Source of the DNA: Pseudomonadota bacterium
GTDB lineage: Bacteria; Pseudomonadota; Alphaproteobacteria; Micropepsales; Micropepsaceae
DNA: 5,933 nt
Direction of reading: 5' to 3'
Assembly (NCBI GenBank): GCA_021817355.1
Contig: JAKAVI010000336.1
Coordinates: 1-5,933 of the forward strand
The position numbers and the translations under genes were made by a program. This document shows, in pieces, positions 1 to 5,933 of the stretch (its first letter is position 1; every line of letters starts with the position of its first letter). The notes under the pieces were generated by a model, which was not told the DNA's origin, did no database searches, and saw nothing but the letters and a program-made list of their open reading frames with translations.

Positions 1-498
1 ATCTATACCGAGATGTTGGCCGCGCCAGGAGCCATTTAACATCGGGCCACCCGATACACCAATGGTAGGAAGATCCACGCTGGCTGCGCCCATCAAGAGC
101 GCTGGCGTCGTCTTATCGCAGCCCATCAGCAGGACTACCCCGTCTATGGGATTTGCACGCAAGGTTTCCTCAACATCCATGCTTGCGAGATTGCGAAGAA
201 ACATCGCGGTTGGACGGGTTAAGGTTTCCCCTGGGGAAATTACCGGAAATTCCATCGGCACCCCACCGGCTTCAAGGATACCCTCACGCACATGCTGGGC
301 CAGATCCCTGAAATGCGAGTTGCACGGTGTCAGCTCGGACCAGGTATTGCAGATCCCGATGACAGGACGCCCATCGAAGTGATCGCCGGGAACGCTGCGG
401 CTTCGGGTCCAGCTGCGGTTTGCAAAGCCGCGCATTCCCGTACCGCCGAACCATGACTGGGAACGGAGTGGTTTGGGAGGAGAACTATCCTTTGGCAT
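1..498 (-). CDS. IlvD/Edd-family sugar-acid dehydratase, N-terminal part (cut by window edge)
   Basis: This is the first 166 codons of a dehydratase of the dihydroxy-acid/6-phosphogluconate dehydratase family, which removes water from a 2,3-dihydroxy acid to give a 2-keto-3-deoxy acid using an Fe-S cluster and Mg2+. The frame is open from ATG at 498 to base 1, while full family members are about 570-600 residues. Visible motifs are FGGTGMRGFANRSW (17-30), CNTWSELTPCN (50-60), SPGET (88-92), MGCDKTTP (125-132) and GVSGGPM (147-153). Cys59, Glu91, Asp128 and Lys129, with Cys127, fall at the same numbers I recall for the [2Fe-2S] and Mg ligands of Rhizobium L-arabinonate dehydratase. That favours a sugar-acid substrate (arabinonate, xylonate, galactonate type) over branched-chain amino-acid synthesis. 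The third Fe-S cysteine, expected near residue 200, lies outside the window. The protein should be cytosolic. The family call is secure; the exact substrate is inference. Confidence 0.95.
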   Translation of the reverse strand, partial: MPKDSSPPKPLRSQSWFGGTGMRGFANRSWTRSRSVPGDHFDGRPVIGICNTWSELTPCNSHFRDLAQHVREGILEAGGVPMEFPVISPGETLTRPTAMFLRNLASMDVEETLRANPIDGVVLLMGCDKTTPALLMGAASVDLPTIGVSGGPMLNGSWRGQHLGID

Positions 499-510
499 GG
501 TACAATTTCA

Positions 511-516
511 TCCTTT
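511..516 (-). promoter_or_regulatory. Ribosome binding site of the dehydratase
   Basis: Reading the minus strand, AAAGGA lies 12 bases before the ATG at 498, which is a rather long spacing. No closer in-frame start is available, and the protein begins to match the family from about residue 12, so 498 is the best start. A second ATG directly after AAAGG opens only an eight-codon out-of-frame peptide that ends in TAG after overlapping the real start. Confidence 0.5.
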
Positions 517-628
517 ATTCAGTGAGGTGGGGGAGCCGGCCGAGGCCTTCGATGATGTGACCTCGCTCTCGCAGGTGCATAAGCGGTAATGTGAACTGTC
601 GCGAACCAAGTCCATCAAGGATCCTTTT
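515..628 (-). pseudogene. Possible C-terminal remnant of a lost upstream gene
   Basis: A 37-codon minus-strand frame runs from an in-frame TAA at 629-631 to a TAA at 515-517. It contains the stretch FTLPLMHLRERGHIIEGLG. Its stop codon overlaps the AAAGGA ribosome binding site of the dehydratase, 16 bases before that start, which is the spacing normally seen between neighbouring genes of one operon. The composition looks protein-like, but the frame upstream of 631 has no recognisable domain and I cannot assign a family. It may be the tail of a decayed gene, or chance. A 21-codon version could start at ATG 578-580. Confidence 0.22.
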
Positions 629-1435
629 TTACCTGCGTCTGACCTCCTTGGCTGACCGGCGAGCCCACGCTTTGGCCCGGACACTCTGGCATGGCTGATC
701 GAACTGGGCTCGACTGGAAGGTTCATTTGTAGCCAAAGAAAACTGGTCAGGCAGGATCCCGGCGCCCATTTATCCATGTAAATTCGACATATCAGAGATG
801 CGCCAGTCCGCTATCCCCATGTTTGAATGCCGTAATCCCAATCAAGTCCCGGTCATCAGCCGGACAGCTCGATGAAGGCTCCGCGTAGTAGAACGATCCA
901 ATCCACCATCGGCGAGCGAGGTGCGGTGCGAAGAAATGGCGAGCAGGTTTGAAGACCAATAAAGTCTCAAGGAGCGCTCGCACGGCGCAAGGATTGCGCT
1001 GAAGGCAGGATTTTACGAGCCTGATGCAACTGGCGAAAAATTTTCCTGGCAGCTCGCTGCGAGCGTCCCCACGACGTCTTGAGCTGTTTTCGGCGAAGAG
1101 GGTTTATGGCTCATCCTGGTTGCCGACGGAATGAAGCTGCGACTGAAATCAGGTTCGCCACATATGACCGGCATATTGCGGCATTCGCCCTGCTACGGAC
1201 GAGAGGCCAGACCAGGTTCGTCGAAATCCGTCCCATCTCAATCGAGATCACGCGGCATTGCCTTCCTCTGTCCGCCGCCATCGGCTGTCATGTGGGAAAC
1301 GGGCCCCGGGCTCCCGCGAAGGGCAGGGGTGATGACGCCGCCTTCCGCCACGCCCATGCATGAACCGAGGCGCCGCCCGCCTTTGCCGCTCGGCGCAATA
1401 CCATGCACGCTGCACAATAAGGGTTTAATCGCGAA

Positions 1436-2323
1436 TTATTCGGTCCACGGGTAAAATGGCATTTGTGATGCCTTGCCGGCAAATCGCGGCGGGCGCTTTT
1501 CGAGGAAGGCTTTCACCCCTTCCTTGCCATCACCAATGCTGGTGTAGAACATCGCCAACGAGTCCACCCGATGTGCCTCCAAAGGATGTGATTGTGCGCT
1601 GTTGCGATAGAGCATCTGACGCATGTAGGCGGTCGCCACCGGGGACCGATTCTCGGTGAATTTGCGTGCCAGATTATAGGCTTCCTGAAGCAATTGATCG
1701 GCAGGATAAACCGCCTTGACCAGGCCGCCGCGCAAGGCTTCGGCCGCGTCAAAAATCTCGGCGCTGTAGATCCATTCCAGCGCCTGCTGCATGCCGACGA
1801 TGCGCGGCAGGAACCACGTCGAACAGGCCTCAGGCACGATCCCGAGCTTGCCGAACACGAAGCCAATGCGTGCCTTGTCAGAGGCGAGACGGAAATCCAT
1901 CGCCGTCGTCAGGGTGGCTCCGACCCCGACCGCCGCACCGTTTATGGCCGCGATGACCGGCTTCTTGCAGGCAAAAATCGCCAGCGCAACCCGCCCCCCG
2001 GTATCGCGTACACCGTTCAGGATCGCCGGGTCGTCCAGGCGCCCATGCATGTCGCCAAGGGTAGGATGCTGCGTTTCATCGAGCCCAAAGACATTACCGC
2101 TGATGGAAAGATCCATGCCGGCGCAGAAGACGCGGCCGTTGCCTGTCACCACCACCGCGCGCACGGTGTCGTCGTCGCTGGCCCGGCCGAACGCATCGAC
2201 CAGCTCGTTTGCCATATCAACCGTGAAGGCGTTGAGGTTGTCGGGTCGGTTGAGCGCGATCGTCAGAATTCCGTCGTCAACTGTCCAGGTCAATGTGGCG
2301 TAAGTTATGCCTCTGTCATTCAT
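1436..2323 (-). CDS. Enoyl-CoA hydratase/isomerase (crotonase) family protein
   Basis: A complete 295-residue crotonase-superfamily enzyme, which binds an acyl-CoA thioester and stabilises its enolate in an oxyanion hole. Motifs seen are LNRPDNLNAF (24-33), the first oxyanion-hole segment FCAGMDLS (66-73), the second oxyanion-hole segment NGAAVGVGATL (128-138) and GIVPEACSTWFLPRIVG (161-177). The two glutamates of classical enoyl-CoA hydratase are replaced by Thr137 and Phe157. Glu165, in PEACST, aligns with the acid of peroxisomal-type delta3,delta2-enoyl-CoA isomerases (PEGCSS). An isomerase or unusual hydratase reaction is therefore more likely than plain beta-oxidation hydration. The frame extends upstream to an ATG at 2416, but family similarity begins after MND, so ATG 2323 is chosen; the site before it (GAAAGAAAG) is weak. 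An insertion around residues 75-110 lengthens it compared with the usual 260 residues. No signal peptide or membrane segment; cytosolic. The substrate is unknown. Confidence 0.94.
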   Translation of the reverse strand: MNDRGITYATLTWTVDDGILTIALNRPDNLNAFTVDMANELVDAFGRASDDDTVRAVVVTGNGRVFCAGMDLSISGNVFGLDETQHPTLGDMHGRLDDPAILNGVRDTGGRVALAIFACKKPVIAAINGAAVGVGATLTTAMDFRLASDKARIGFVFGKLGIVPEACSTWFLPRIVGMQQALEWIYSAEIFDAAEALRGGLVKAVYPADQLLQEAYNLARKFTENRSPVATAYMRQMLYRNSAQSHPLEAHRVDSLAMFYTSIGDGKEGVKAFLEKRPPRFAGKASQMPFYPWTE

Positions 2324-2632
2324 GACGTCTTTCTTTCGGGCGCGATGTGCTTGCGACGGGACTGTCGCCTCATCGATGTCGAGCCTGCAATCTAGCAGGA
2401 TGGGAAGACCGGGCAAGCTCTCGCGTCAACCGCCGGTGCGGCGGTCAGCGCCCAATGTCGGGCCCTATGCCAACTTCAGCGACCTCCGCGCGCATTTGCC
2501 AGCCGTTTCACCCCTTGCGCTGTTCGATGTGCGGCAACCCGGGAAGATCAGATCCTGGTTCCTCCCCAGGGTGCCTCACCATGCTGTCTTGCCGCTGTCG
2601 ATCCAATGTCGCACAGCCGGCACGGACGACAT
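2324..2632. other. Spacer between oxidoreductase and crotonase
   Basis: About 309 bases with no supportable gene. It separates two genes read in the same (minus) direction and should hold the end of the oxidoreductase transcript or the promoter of the crotonase. On the minus strand a TTGACG at 2424-2429 resembles a -35 box, but no good -10 follows at 16-18 bases; CTAGAT near 2392-2397 is too far away. The gap argues against tight translational coupling of the two genes. Confidence 0.45.
2429..2445. other. GC-rich perfect hairpin, 7-bp stem and 3-base loop
   Basis: ACCGCCG and CGGCGGT flank a GTG loop. The stem is strong, but no T-run follows on either strand, so it is not a standard intrinsic terminator. 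It overlaps the TTGACG at 2424-2429 on the minus strand and could act as a pause or processing site. It may also be chance in GC-rich DNA. Confidence 0.35.
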
Positions 2633-3520
2633 TTATGAGCGACCAAAATAGCCGGGGCGGCTGATATCGGCGATCAACCCGATCTGGGTTGGCTTCCAGC
2701 CCAACCATTGCCGCGTCAGGGCACTGGATGCTGCGCCATCCATTGCGGCAAACATGGCCATCACGCCAAAGTGGCTGGCCGCTTCGTCTGCCGAAATTGA
2801 CCCAACAGGCACATTCAGGTGTCGTCCAACAATCTCGGCAATGTCGCGTGCGGTCACGCCCTCGTCCGCGACGGCGTGATAGCTCTTGCCACCCTCTCCC
2901 ATCTCAAGGGCCAGCCGGTAGAGGCGCGCCACATCTGTTCTGTGTGCGCCAGACCAGCGATTGGCGCCGTCACCGATATAGGCGGAAATCCCTTTTCCAC
3001 GGGCGATTTCCAGAAATCCGTTGACCAGACCGCATTTGCCCTCGCCGCCATGGACCTGTGGCAGACGCACCGCCATGGCCCGAACACCGCGCGCCGCAAA
3101 AGCCAGTCCCGCCGCTTCAGATACACGGGGCAGGCCCGGCATCACCGGATCTTCTTCGGTGGCAAGACGCCCCGGTGCAACCAGCAGCGTACCGGAGGTG
3201 ACAATGAACGGCTTGTTCGTTCCGGCCAGCACATTTCCCATCGCCTCGATGGCACGTTTGTCGATCTGCCCGTTCTCCACAAATCTGGAAAAGTCGTGAA
3301 TGAAGGCAAGGTGGATAGTACCATCTGCTTGCTCCGCACCCCTGCACAGGCTGTCGGAATCCTCCAGCGTACCACGGTGAACATCCGCGCCCAGCTTCTC
3401 CAGCACGCGGACATTGTCGTCCGAGCGGGCAAGGCCAAGCACAGAGTGACCATTGGCAATCAGTTCCCGGCTGACCGCACGACCGATAAAGCCGGCGGCG
3501 CCGGTGACGAATACACGCAT
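2633..3520 (-). CDS. Atypical SDR / NAD-dependent epimerase-like oxidoreductase
   Basis: A complete 295-residue protein with an N-terminal Rossmann fold. The dinucleotide-binding motif TGAAGFIG (6-13) opens the first beta strand, LARSDD (30-35) follows the second, and LAFIHD (71-76) lies near the cofactor. The active-site serine strand is IVTSGT (106-111). Further blocks are VRLPQVHGGEG (151-161), YIGDGANRW (181-189) and AHRTDVARLYRLALE (192-206), typical of a widespread bacterial family annotated as SDR family oxidoreductase. The YxxxK catalytic pair of classical and extended SDRs is absent: the corresponding segment reads PRVSEAAGLAFAARG (131-145). The reaction is therefore uncertain; it could be a reductase of unusual mechanism or a cofactor-binding protein. 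ATG 3520 is preceded by AGGGAG at a spacing of seven bases, a good ribosome binding site. No signal peptide; cytosolic. The next gene downstream on the same strand is the crotonase, about 310 bases away. Confidence 0.94.
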   Translation of the reverse strand: MRVFVTGAAGFIGRAVSRELIANGHSVLGLARSDDNVRVLEKLGADVHRGTLEDSDSLCRGAEQADGTIHLAFIHDFSRFVENGQIDKRAIEAMGNVLAGTNKPFIVTSGTLLVAPGRLATEEDPVMPGLPRVSEAAGLAFAARGVRAMAVRLPQVHGGEGKCGLVNGFLEIARGKGISAYIGDGANRWSGAHRTDVARLYRLALEMGEGGKSYHAVADEGVTARDIAEIVGRHLNVPVGSISADEAASHFGVMAMFAAMDGAASSALTRQWLGWKPTQIGLIADISRPGYFGRS

Positions 3521-3538
3521 GCAAGTGCTCCCTGTTTC

Positions 3539-3569
3539 GTAGGTCTGGATATTGTTCGGTTGGACCTAC
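3539..3569. promoter_or_regulatory. Inverted repeat, probable repressor operator
   Basis: Perfect 7-base arms, GTAGGTC (3539-3545) and GACCTAC (3563-3569), are separated by 17 bases, so the arm centres are 24 bases apart, a little over two helical turns. The element lies 19-49 bases upstream of the oxidoreductase ATG on the minus strand. A weak promoter could run through it: TTTACC at 3570-3575, a 17-base spacer, then AATATC at 3547-3552. A dimeric repressor bound here would block it. No regulator gene is present in the window to confirm this. Confidence 0.45.
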
Positions 3570-3585
3570 AGGTAAAGTAGTGATC

Positions 3586-3599
3586 TTATACGGGTATAA
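3586..3599. promoter_or_regulatory. TTATAC-GG-GTATAA palindrome with -10-like boxes on both strands
   Basis: A perfect 6-base inverted repeat with a two-base spacer. Read on the plus strand it ends in TATAAT (3595-3600), an exact -10 consensus; read on the minus strand it gives TATAAG (3585-3590). Neither has a convincing -35 box at 16-18 bases. The site lies 65 bases or more from the oxidoreductase start and could be a regulator half of a divergent control region, or a promoter core. AT-rich palindromes of this kind occur at operators of several small regulator families, but no family is claimed here. Confidence 0.35.
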
Positions 3600-4083
3600 T
3601 TTCTAACAGGTTCGCAGTCAGAACCGGCCTCAGCACGACGTGAAAGAACCTCGCGCCAACCTTATCCTGTGGTGTTTGGCTATTGACCGGCAGAACAACG
3701 GGGACGAGCGCCCTGGTGCAAGGCATGGTACTGCGCGCCAGGTTCAGAATCACGCGATACACCTGACCGGGAAAAGCATTCGCGACGCACGCCGATACCT
3801 TGCACAGTTTCCGGTCTCTGCGCGATGAACGGCACGCGACCGGTCCAAAGTTCGCAGCGCCCTGGCGCCGGATGAGGTGCGGGGACCTCAGAGCTGGAGC
3901 AAAGCTGCTGCATCAACCCATGGCGGGCGGCACGTGAGATGTCCTGCCCCCCGGATCATCTTGACAGAAGCCCTCGCGACCCGGACGGTTTCATGCGCCC
4001 TGTAAGGGGCGTGCCGCAGGGGATAGGCTCGACTGCAGTCAGCGCCAGCTGTGGGTCCAAAAAGCAAGTCTGGGGGAATGAGG
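3600..4083. other. Gene-poor divergent intergenic region before the hydrolase
   Basis: Nearly 480 bases with no recognisable coding sequence; the open frames on both strands are under 80 codons and carry no family motif. A TTGACA at 3961-3966 matches a -35 box, but no -10 box lies at the right distance. A small stem, CGCCC (3996-4000) with GGGCG (4007-4011), lies about 70 bases before the hydrolase start and could be in its leader. A 563-base gap between two divergent genes often houses a regulator gene; none is visible, so one may have been lost. Confidence 0.45.
4072..4077 (+). promoter_or_regulatory. Ribosome binding site deciding the hydrolase start
   Basis: GGGGGA directly abuts the ATG at 4078, too close to serve it, but lies six bases before the in-frame ATG at 4084. 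This favours 4084 as the real start and shortens the protein by two residues. Confidence 0.55.
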
Positions 4084-5933
4084 ATGCGCAGCGATCATTA
4101 TGACATCAAGACCGACCGGGATGTCCTGGTTCCCATGCGCGATGGTATCCATCTTGCAACAGACATTTTCCATCCGCAGCCAAAGAGCCGCCATGAGCAC
4201 TTTCCGATCCTTCTGTTCCGAACACCTTACTCGAAGGACGAGACGGAAACGAGCTATGGCCACGCGGCCTGGTTTGCGCAACACGGCTACATCGTCGTAC
4301 AGCAGGACTGCCGTGGCTGCTTCAAGTCAGGGGGTGATGTTAACTATCTCCTGCCGGAAGCCGAGGACGGCTACGACACCTTGAACTGGATCGCCCGGCA
4401 AGACTGGGGCGACGCCGAAGTCGGAAGCTGGGGCACGTCGTGGTCGGGTTGGACGCAGACGGCGATGGCGGCGCTTGGCCCCAAGCGTCTCAGAACCATT
4501 GTGCCCATGATGAGCGGCGCCGATGGCTACACGAGTTCAATCCGGCAGGGTGGCGCGCTGGAACTGCGCTGGATCGCCTGGGCCTTCTGGCATGCTGCCG
4601 AGAACACGCAAGGCCAGCTTGCAAAAAGCACGGCGACGGAAAACGCGCTGGTTCGGCCCCAGAAGCGGTTTTCGGACTGGCTTCGCCAATGGCCTATCCG
4701 CCGGGGCGAAACCCAGCTCACACGTGTCCCACCCTACGAGCGCTGGGCCTTTGATCTGCTCGATACGACCGACCGCAGTCCCTACTGGGATCATCCGGCA
4801 CTCAATCCTGTTGCCTATGCGCAGGCTTACGCCGATATCTCCGCGCTCTATATCGGTTCCTGGTACGATTCCTATGGTCGCGCCCTCTTCGAACTTTATA
4901 ACGCCCATTGCGCAGTGGCCCGCCGTCGCGTCCGCCTTCTGGTCGGGCCCTGGGTGCACAGCACCTCAAGTGTCGAACAGCCGGTTGCGGGTAACATCCG
5001 CTTCACGCCCGATGCCGTGATTGACTACAAGGCGACCGTGCTGCGCTGGTTCGATGCTGAACTGAAGGGACTAGCCGATGCCGACGGGACCCCTATCCGT
5101 CTTTATGTCATGGGAGGGGGCAAGGGTGTGCGGGGTACGGACGGCCGGCTCGTGCATGGCGGGCACTGGCGCACCGAGCAGCACTGGCCGCTCACCCGTA
5201 CCAGCTTCCGGCCATACTACCTGCACGCGGATGCTCATCTGTCAGATGAACCGGCAGCGGGTGAGGATGGCTTCTGCAGCTTCCGCTTTGACCCCGCCGA
5301 TCCGGTCCCTTCGATCGGGGGCAATGTTTCCTCGCTGCTTGACATCCTACCTAGCGCACCGGAGCCCGAAGAATTTCACCGCCGTACCCATCTGGAACGC
5401 ACCGTCCCGATCGTGGCACCGGGGGGATTTGATCAGACCGTGACGGAAGAGACCTTCCGGCTCAACGACCGGGTTGGCCCGCTGGCGGAGCGCGCCGACG
5501 TGCTGGTTTTCACGAGTGCGCCCCTTGCCACGCCCCTCGAAATCACCGGCCCGGTGACTGTCGAGCTCTGGGTGAGCAGCGATGCCGTCGACACGGACTT
5601 CACCGCCAAGCTCATCGACGTCTATCCGCCGAGCACCACCCTGCCCCGGGGTTTTGCCCTCAACCTCAGCGACGGCATCCAGCGCGTGCGCTATCGCGAC
5701 GGATCGGGGCGGGTCAAGCTCGTTCCACCTGGTACTGTCGTGCCCCTTACCATCACGCTCTATCCGATCTCAAACACATTTGCGCCAGGCCACCGTATCC
5801 GGCTCGACATCTCGAGCTCAAACTTCCCACGGTTCGACATCAACGCCAATACCGGCCATCCCGGCGATGGCGTTCGGGAGTGCGTCATCGCCACCAACCG
5901 GGTCTATTGCGACCGCTCGCGGCCGTCACGCAT
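4084..5933 (+). CDS. CocE/NonD-family serine hydrolase (peptidase S15 fold), 3' end cut
   Basis: An open frame of 616 codons running off the right edge. It is an alpha/beta hydrolase of the cocaine esterase / X-Pro dipeptidyl-peptidase S15 family, which cleaves esters or amides through a Ser-Asp-His triad. Numbered from ATG 4084, Ser119 is the nucleophile in GTSWSG (117-122), Asp262 is in WYDSYG and His292 is in GPWVH. Tyr49 in FRTPY matches the tyrosine that helps form the oxyanion hole in CocE. The usual DxRGxxxSEG segment appears as DCRGCFKSGG (75-84). The catalytic domain spans roughly residues 5-310. The C-terminal jelly-roll domain follows from about 330, with APLATPLEITGPVTVELWVS near 480-500 and FPRFDINANT near 580. 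The ending NRVYCDRSRPSR resembles the last conserved block of the family, so few residues are missing. No signal peptide is seen, so a cytosolic enzyme is likely. The substrate cannot be told from sequence. Confidence 0.95.
   Translation, partial: MRSDHYDIKTDRDVLVPMRDGIHLATDIFHPQPKSRHEHFPILLFRTPYSKDETETSYGHAAWFAQHGYIVVQQDCRGCFKSGGDVNYLLPEAEDGYDTLNWIARQDWGDAEVGSWGTSWSGWTQTAMAALGPKRLRTIVPMMSGADGYTSSIRQGGALELRWIAWAFWHAAENTQGQLAKSTATENALVRPQKRFSDWLRQWPIRRGETQLTRVPPYERWAFDLLDTTDRSPYWDHPALNPVAYAQAYADISALYIGSWYDSYGRALFELYNAHCAVARRRVRLLVGPWVHSTSSVEQPVAGNIRFTPDAVIDYKATVLRWFDAELKGLADADGTPIRLYVMGGGKGVRGTDGRLVHGGHWRTEQHWPLTRTSFRPYYLHADAHLSDEPAAGEDGFCSFRFDPADPVPSIGGNVSSLLDILPSAPEPEEFHRRTHLERTVPIVAPGGFDQTVTEETFRLNDRVGPLAERADVLVFTSAPLATPLEITGPVTVELWVSSDAVDTDFTAKLIDVYPPSTTLPRGFALNLSDGIQRVRYRDGSGRVKLVPPGTVVPLTITLYPISNTFAPGHRIRLDISSSNFPRFDINANTGHPGDGVRECVIATNRVYCDRSRPSR

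Larger units (their letters stand above)
499..1435. other. Long gene-poor stretch between dehydratase and crotonase
   Basis: These roughly 940 bases contain no frame I recognise on either strand. The open frames are short (60-107 codons), overlap one another on both strands, lack family motifs and do not show the strong C/G third-position preference of the flanking genes. A short dyad, GCTCGC-T-GCGAGC, sits at 1052-1064. No T-run terminator is evident downstream of the crotonase stop at 1436. The stretch must hold the promoter of the dehydratase, but no convincing -35/-10 pair stands out. Its length and lack of coding signal are compatible with a decayed gene region. Confidence 0.5.

Noticed and set aside
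62..382. Plus-strand open frame opposite the dehydratase
   Set aside because: It mirrors a conserved minus-strand gene with cluster and metal ligands; no motif of its own.
508..777. Minus-strand 89-codon frame upstream of the dehydratase
   Set aside because: Low-complexity composition rich in Ser, Gly and Pro with no motif; the alternative frame ending at 515 looks more protein-like.
1079..1454. Two overlapping plus-strand frames of 94 and 107 codons
   Set aside because: No recognised domain, no good ribosome binding site, and the second runs into the end of the crotonase gene. A brief resemblance of VMTPPSA to a saccharopine dehydrogenase block was too short to keep.
1592..2395. Long plus-strand open frame of 267 codons opposite the crotonase
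   Set aside because: It is antisense to a gene with clear family motifs, has no recognisable domain and a composition typical of a complementary-strand shadow.
2324..2416. Extended N-terminus of the crotonase from ATG 2416
   Set aside because: The extra 31 residues show no family similarity, and crotonases normally begin a few residues before the segment that starts at 2323.
2819..3580. Plus-strand open frame of 253 codons opposite the oxidoreductase
   Set aside because: The minus strand carries intact Rossmann and family motifs throughout; this frame has none and extends through the operator region.
3640..3916. Short open frames on both strands in the gap before the hydrolase
   Set aside because: Under 80 codons, overlapping each other, no motif and no convincing ribosome binding site.
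3961..3966. TTGACA as a -35 box for the hydrolase
   Set aside because: No -10-like hexamer occurs at 16-18 bases; the first candidate (TGTAAG) is more than 30 bases away.
4537..4959. Minus-strand open frame of 140 codons inside the hydrolase
   Set aside because: The plus-strand frame is uninterrupted and carries the Asp and His of the catalytic triad in or near this stretch; the antisense frame has no family features.

Overview
The window looks like part of an alphaproteobacterial chromosome or large plasmid, most plausibly a sphingomonad. The reasons are the moderately high GC content, C/G-ending codons in the clear genes, and the protein families present. The genus is inference; there is no rRNA, tRNA or marker gene to settle it. 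No CRISPR array, phage module or intact insertion sequence was seen.

Layout. Bases 1-498 (minus strand) hold the first 166 codons of an IlvD/Edd-family sugar-acid dehydratase that runs off the left edge. Bases 499-1435 hold no recognisable gene, apart from a short open frame that ends inside the dehydratase ribosome binding site and could be the tail of a lost upstream gene. Bases 1436-2323 (minus) encode a complete enoyl-CoA hydratase/isomerase (crotonase) protein. Bases 2324-2632 are a gene-free spacer with one GC-rich hairpin. Bases 2633-3520 (minus) encode a complete atypical short-chain dehydrogenase/NAD-dependent epimerase-like protein. Its upstream region carries a 7-bp inverted repeat and a separate TTATAC/GTATAA palindrome, both operator-like. 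Bases 3600-4083 show no convincing gene. Bases 4084-5933 (plus) encode nearly all of a CocE/NonD-family serine hydrolase (peptidase S15 fold), which lacks only its last few residues at the right edge.

How they fit together. The set is a dehydratase, a crotonase, an NAD(P)-binding oxidoreductase and an ester/amide hydrolase. It reads as an accessory catabolic region: a hydrolase could release an acid or alcohol, a crotonase could process a CoA thioester, and the dehydratase could act on a sugar acid. The genes are separated by gaps of about 310, 560 and 940 bases and lie on both strands, so they are not one operon, and a shared pathway is only a guess. I found no convincing new multi-gene system. 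The most notable points are the isomerase-type active site of the crotonase, the missing YxxxK motif in the oxidoreductase, and the paired palindromes in front of that oxidoreductase.
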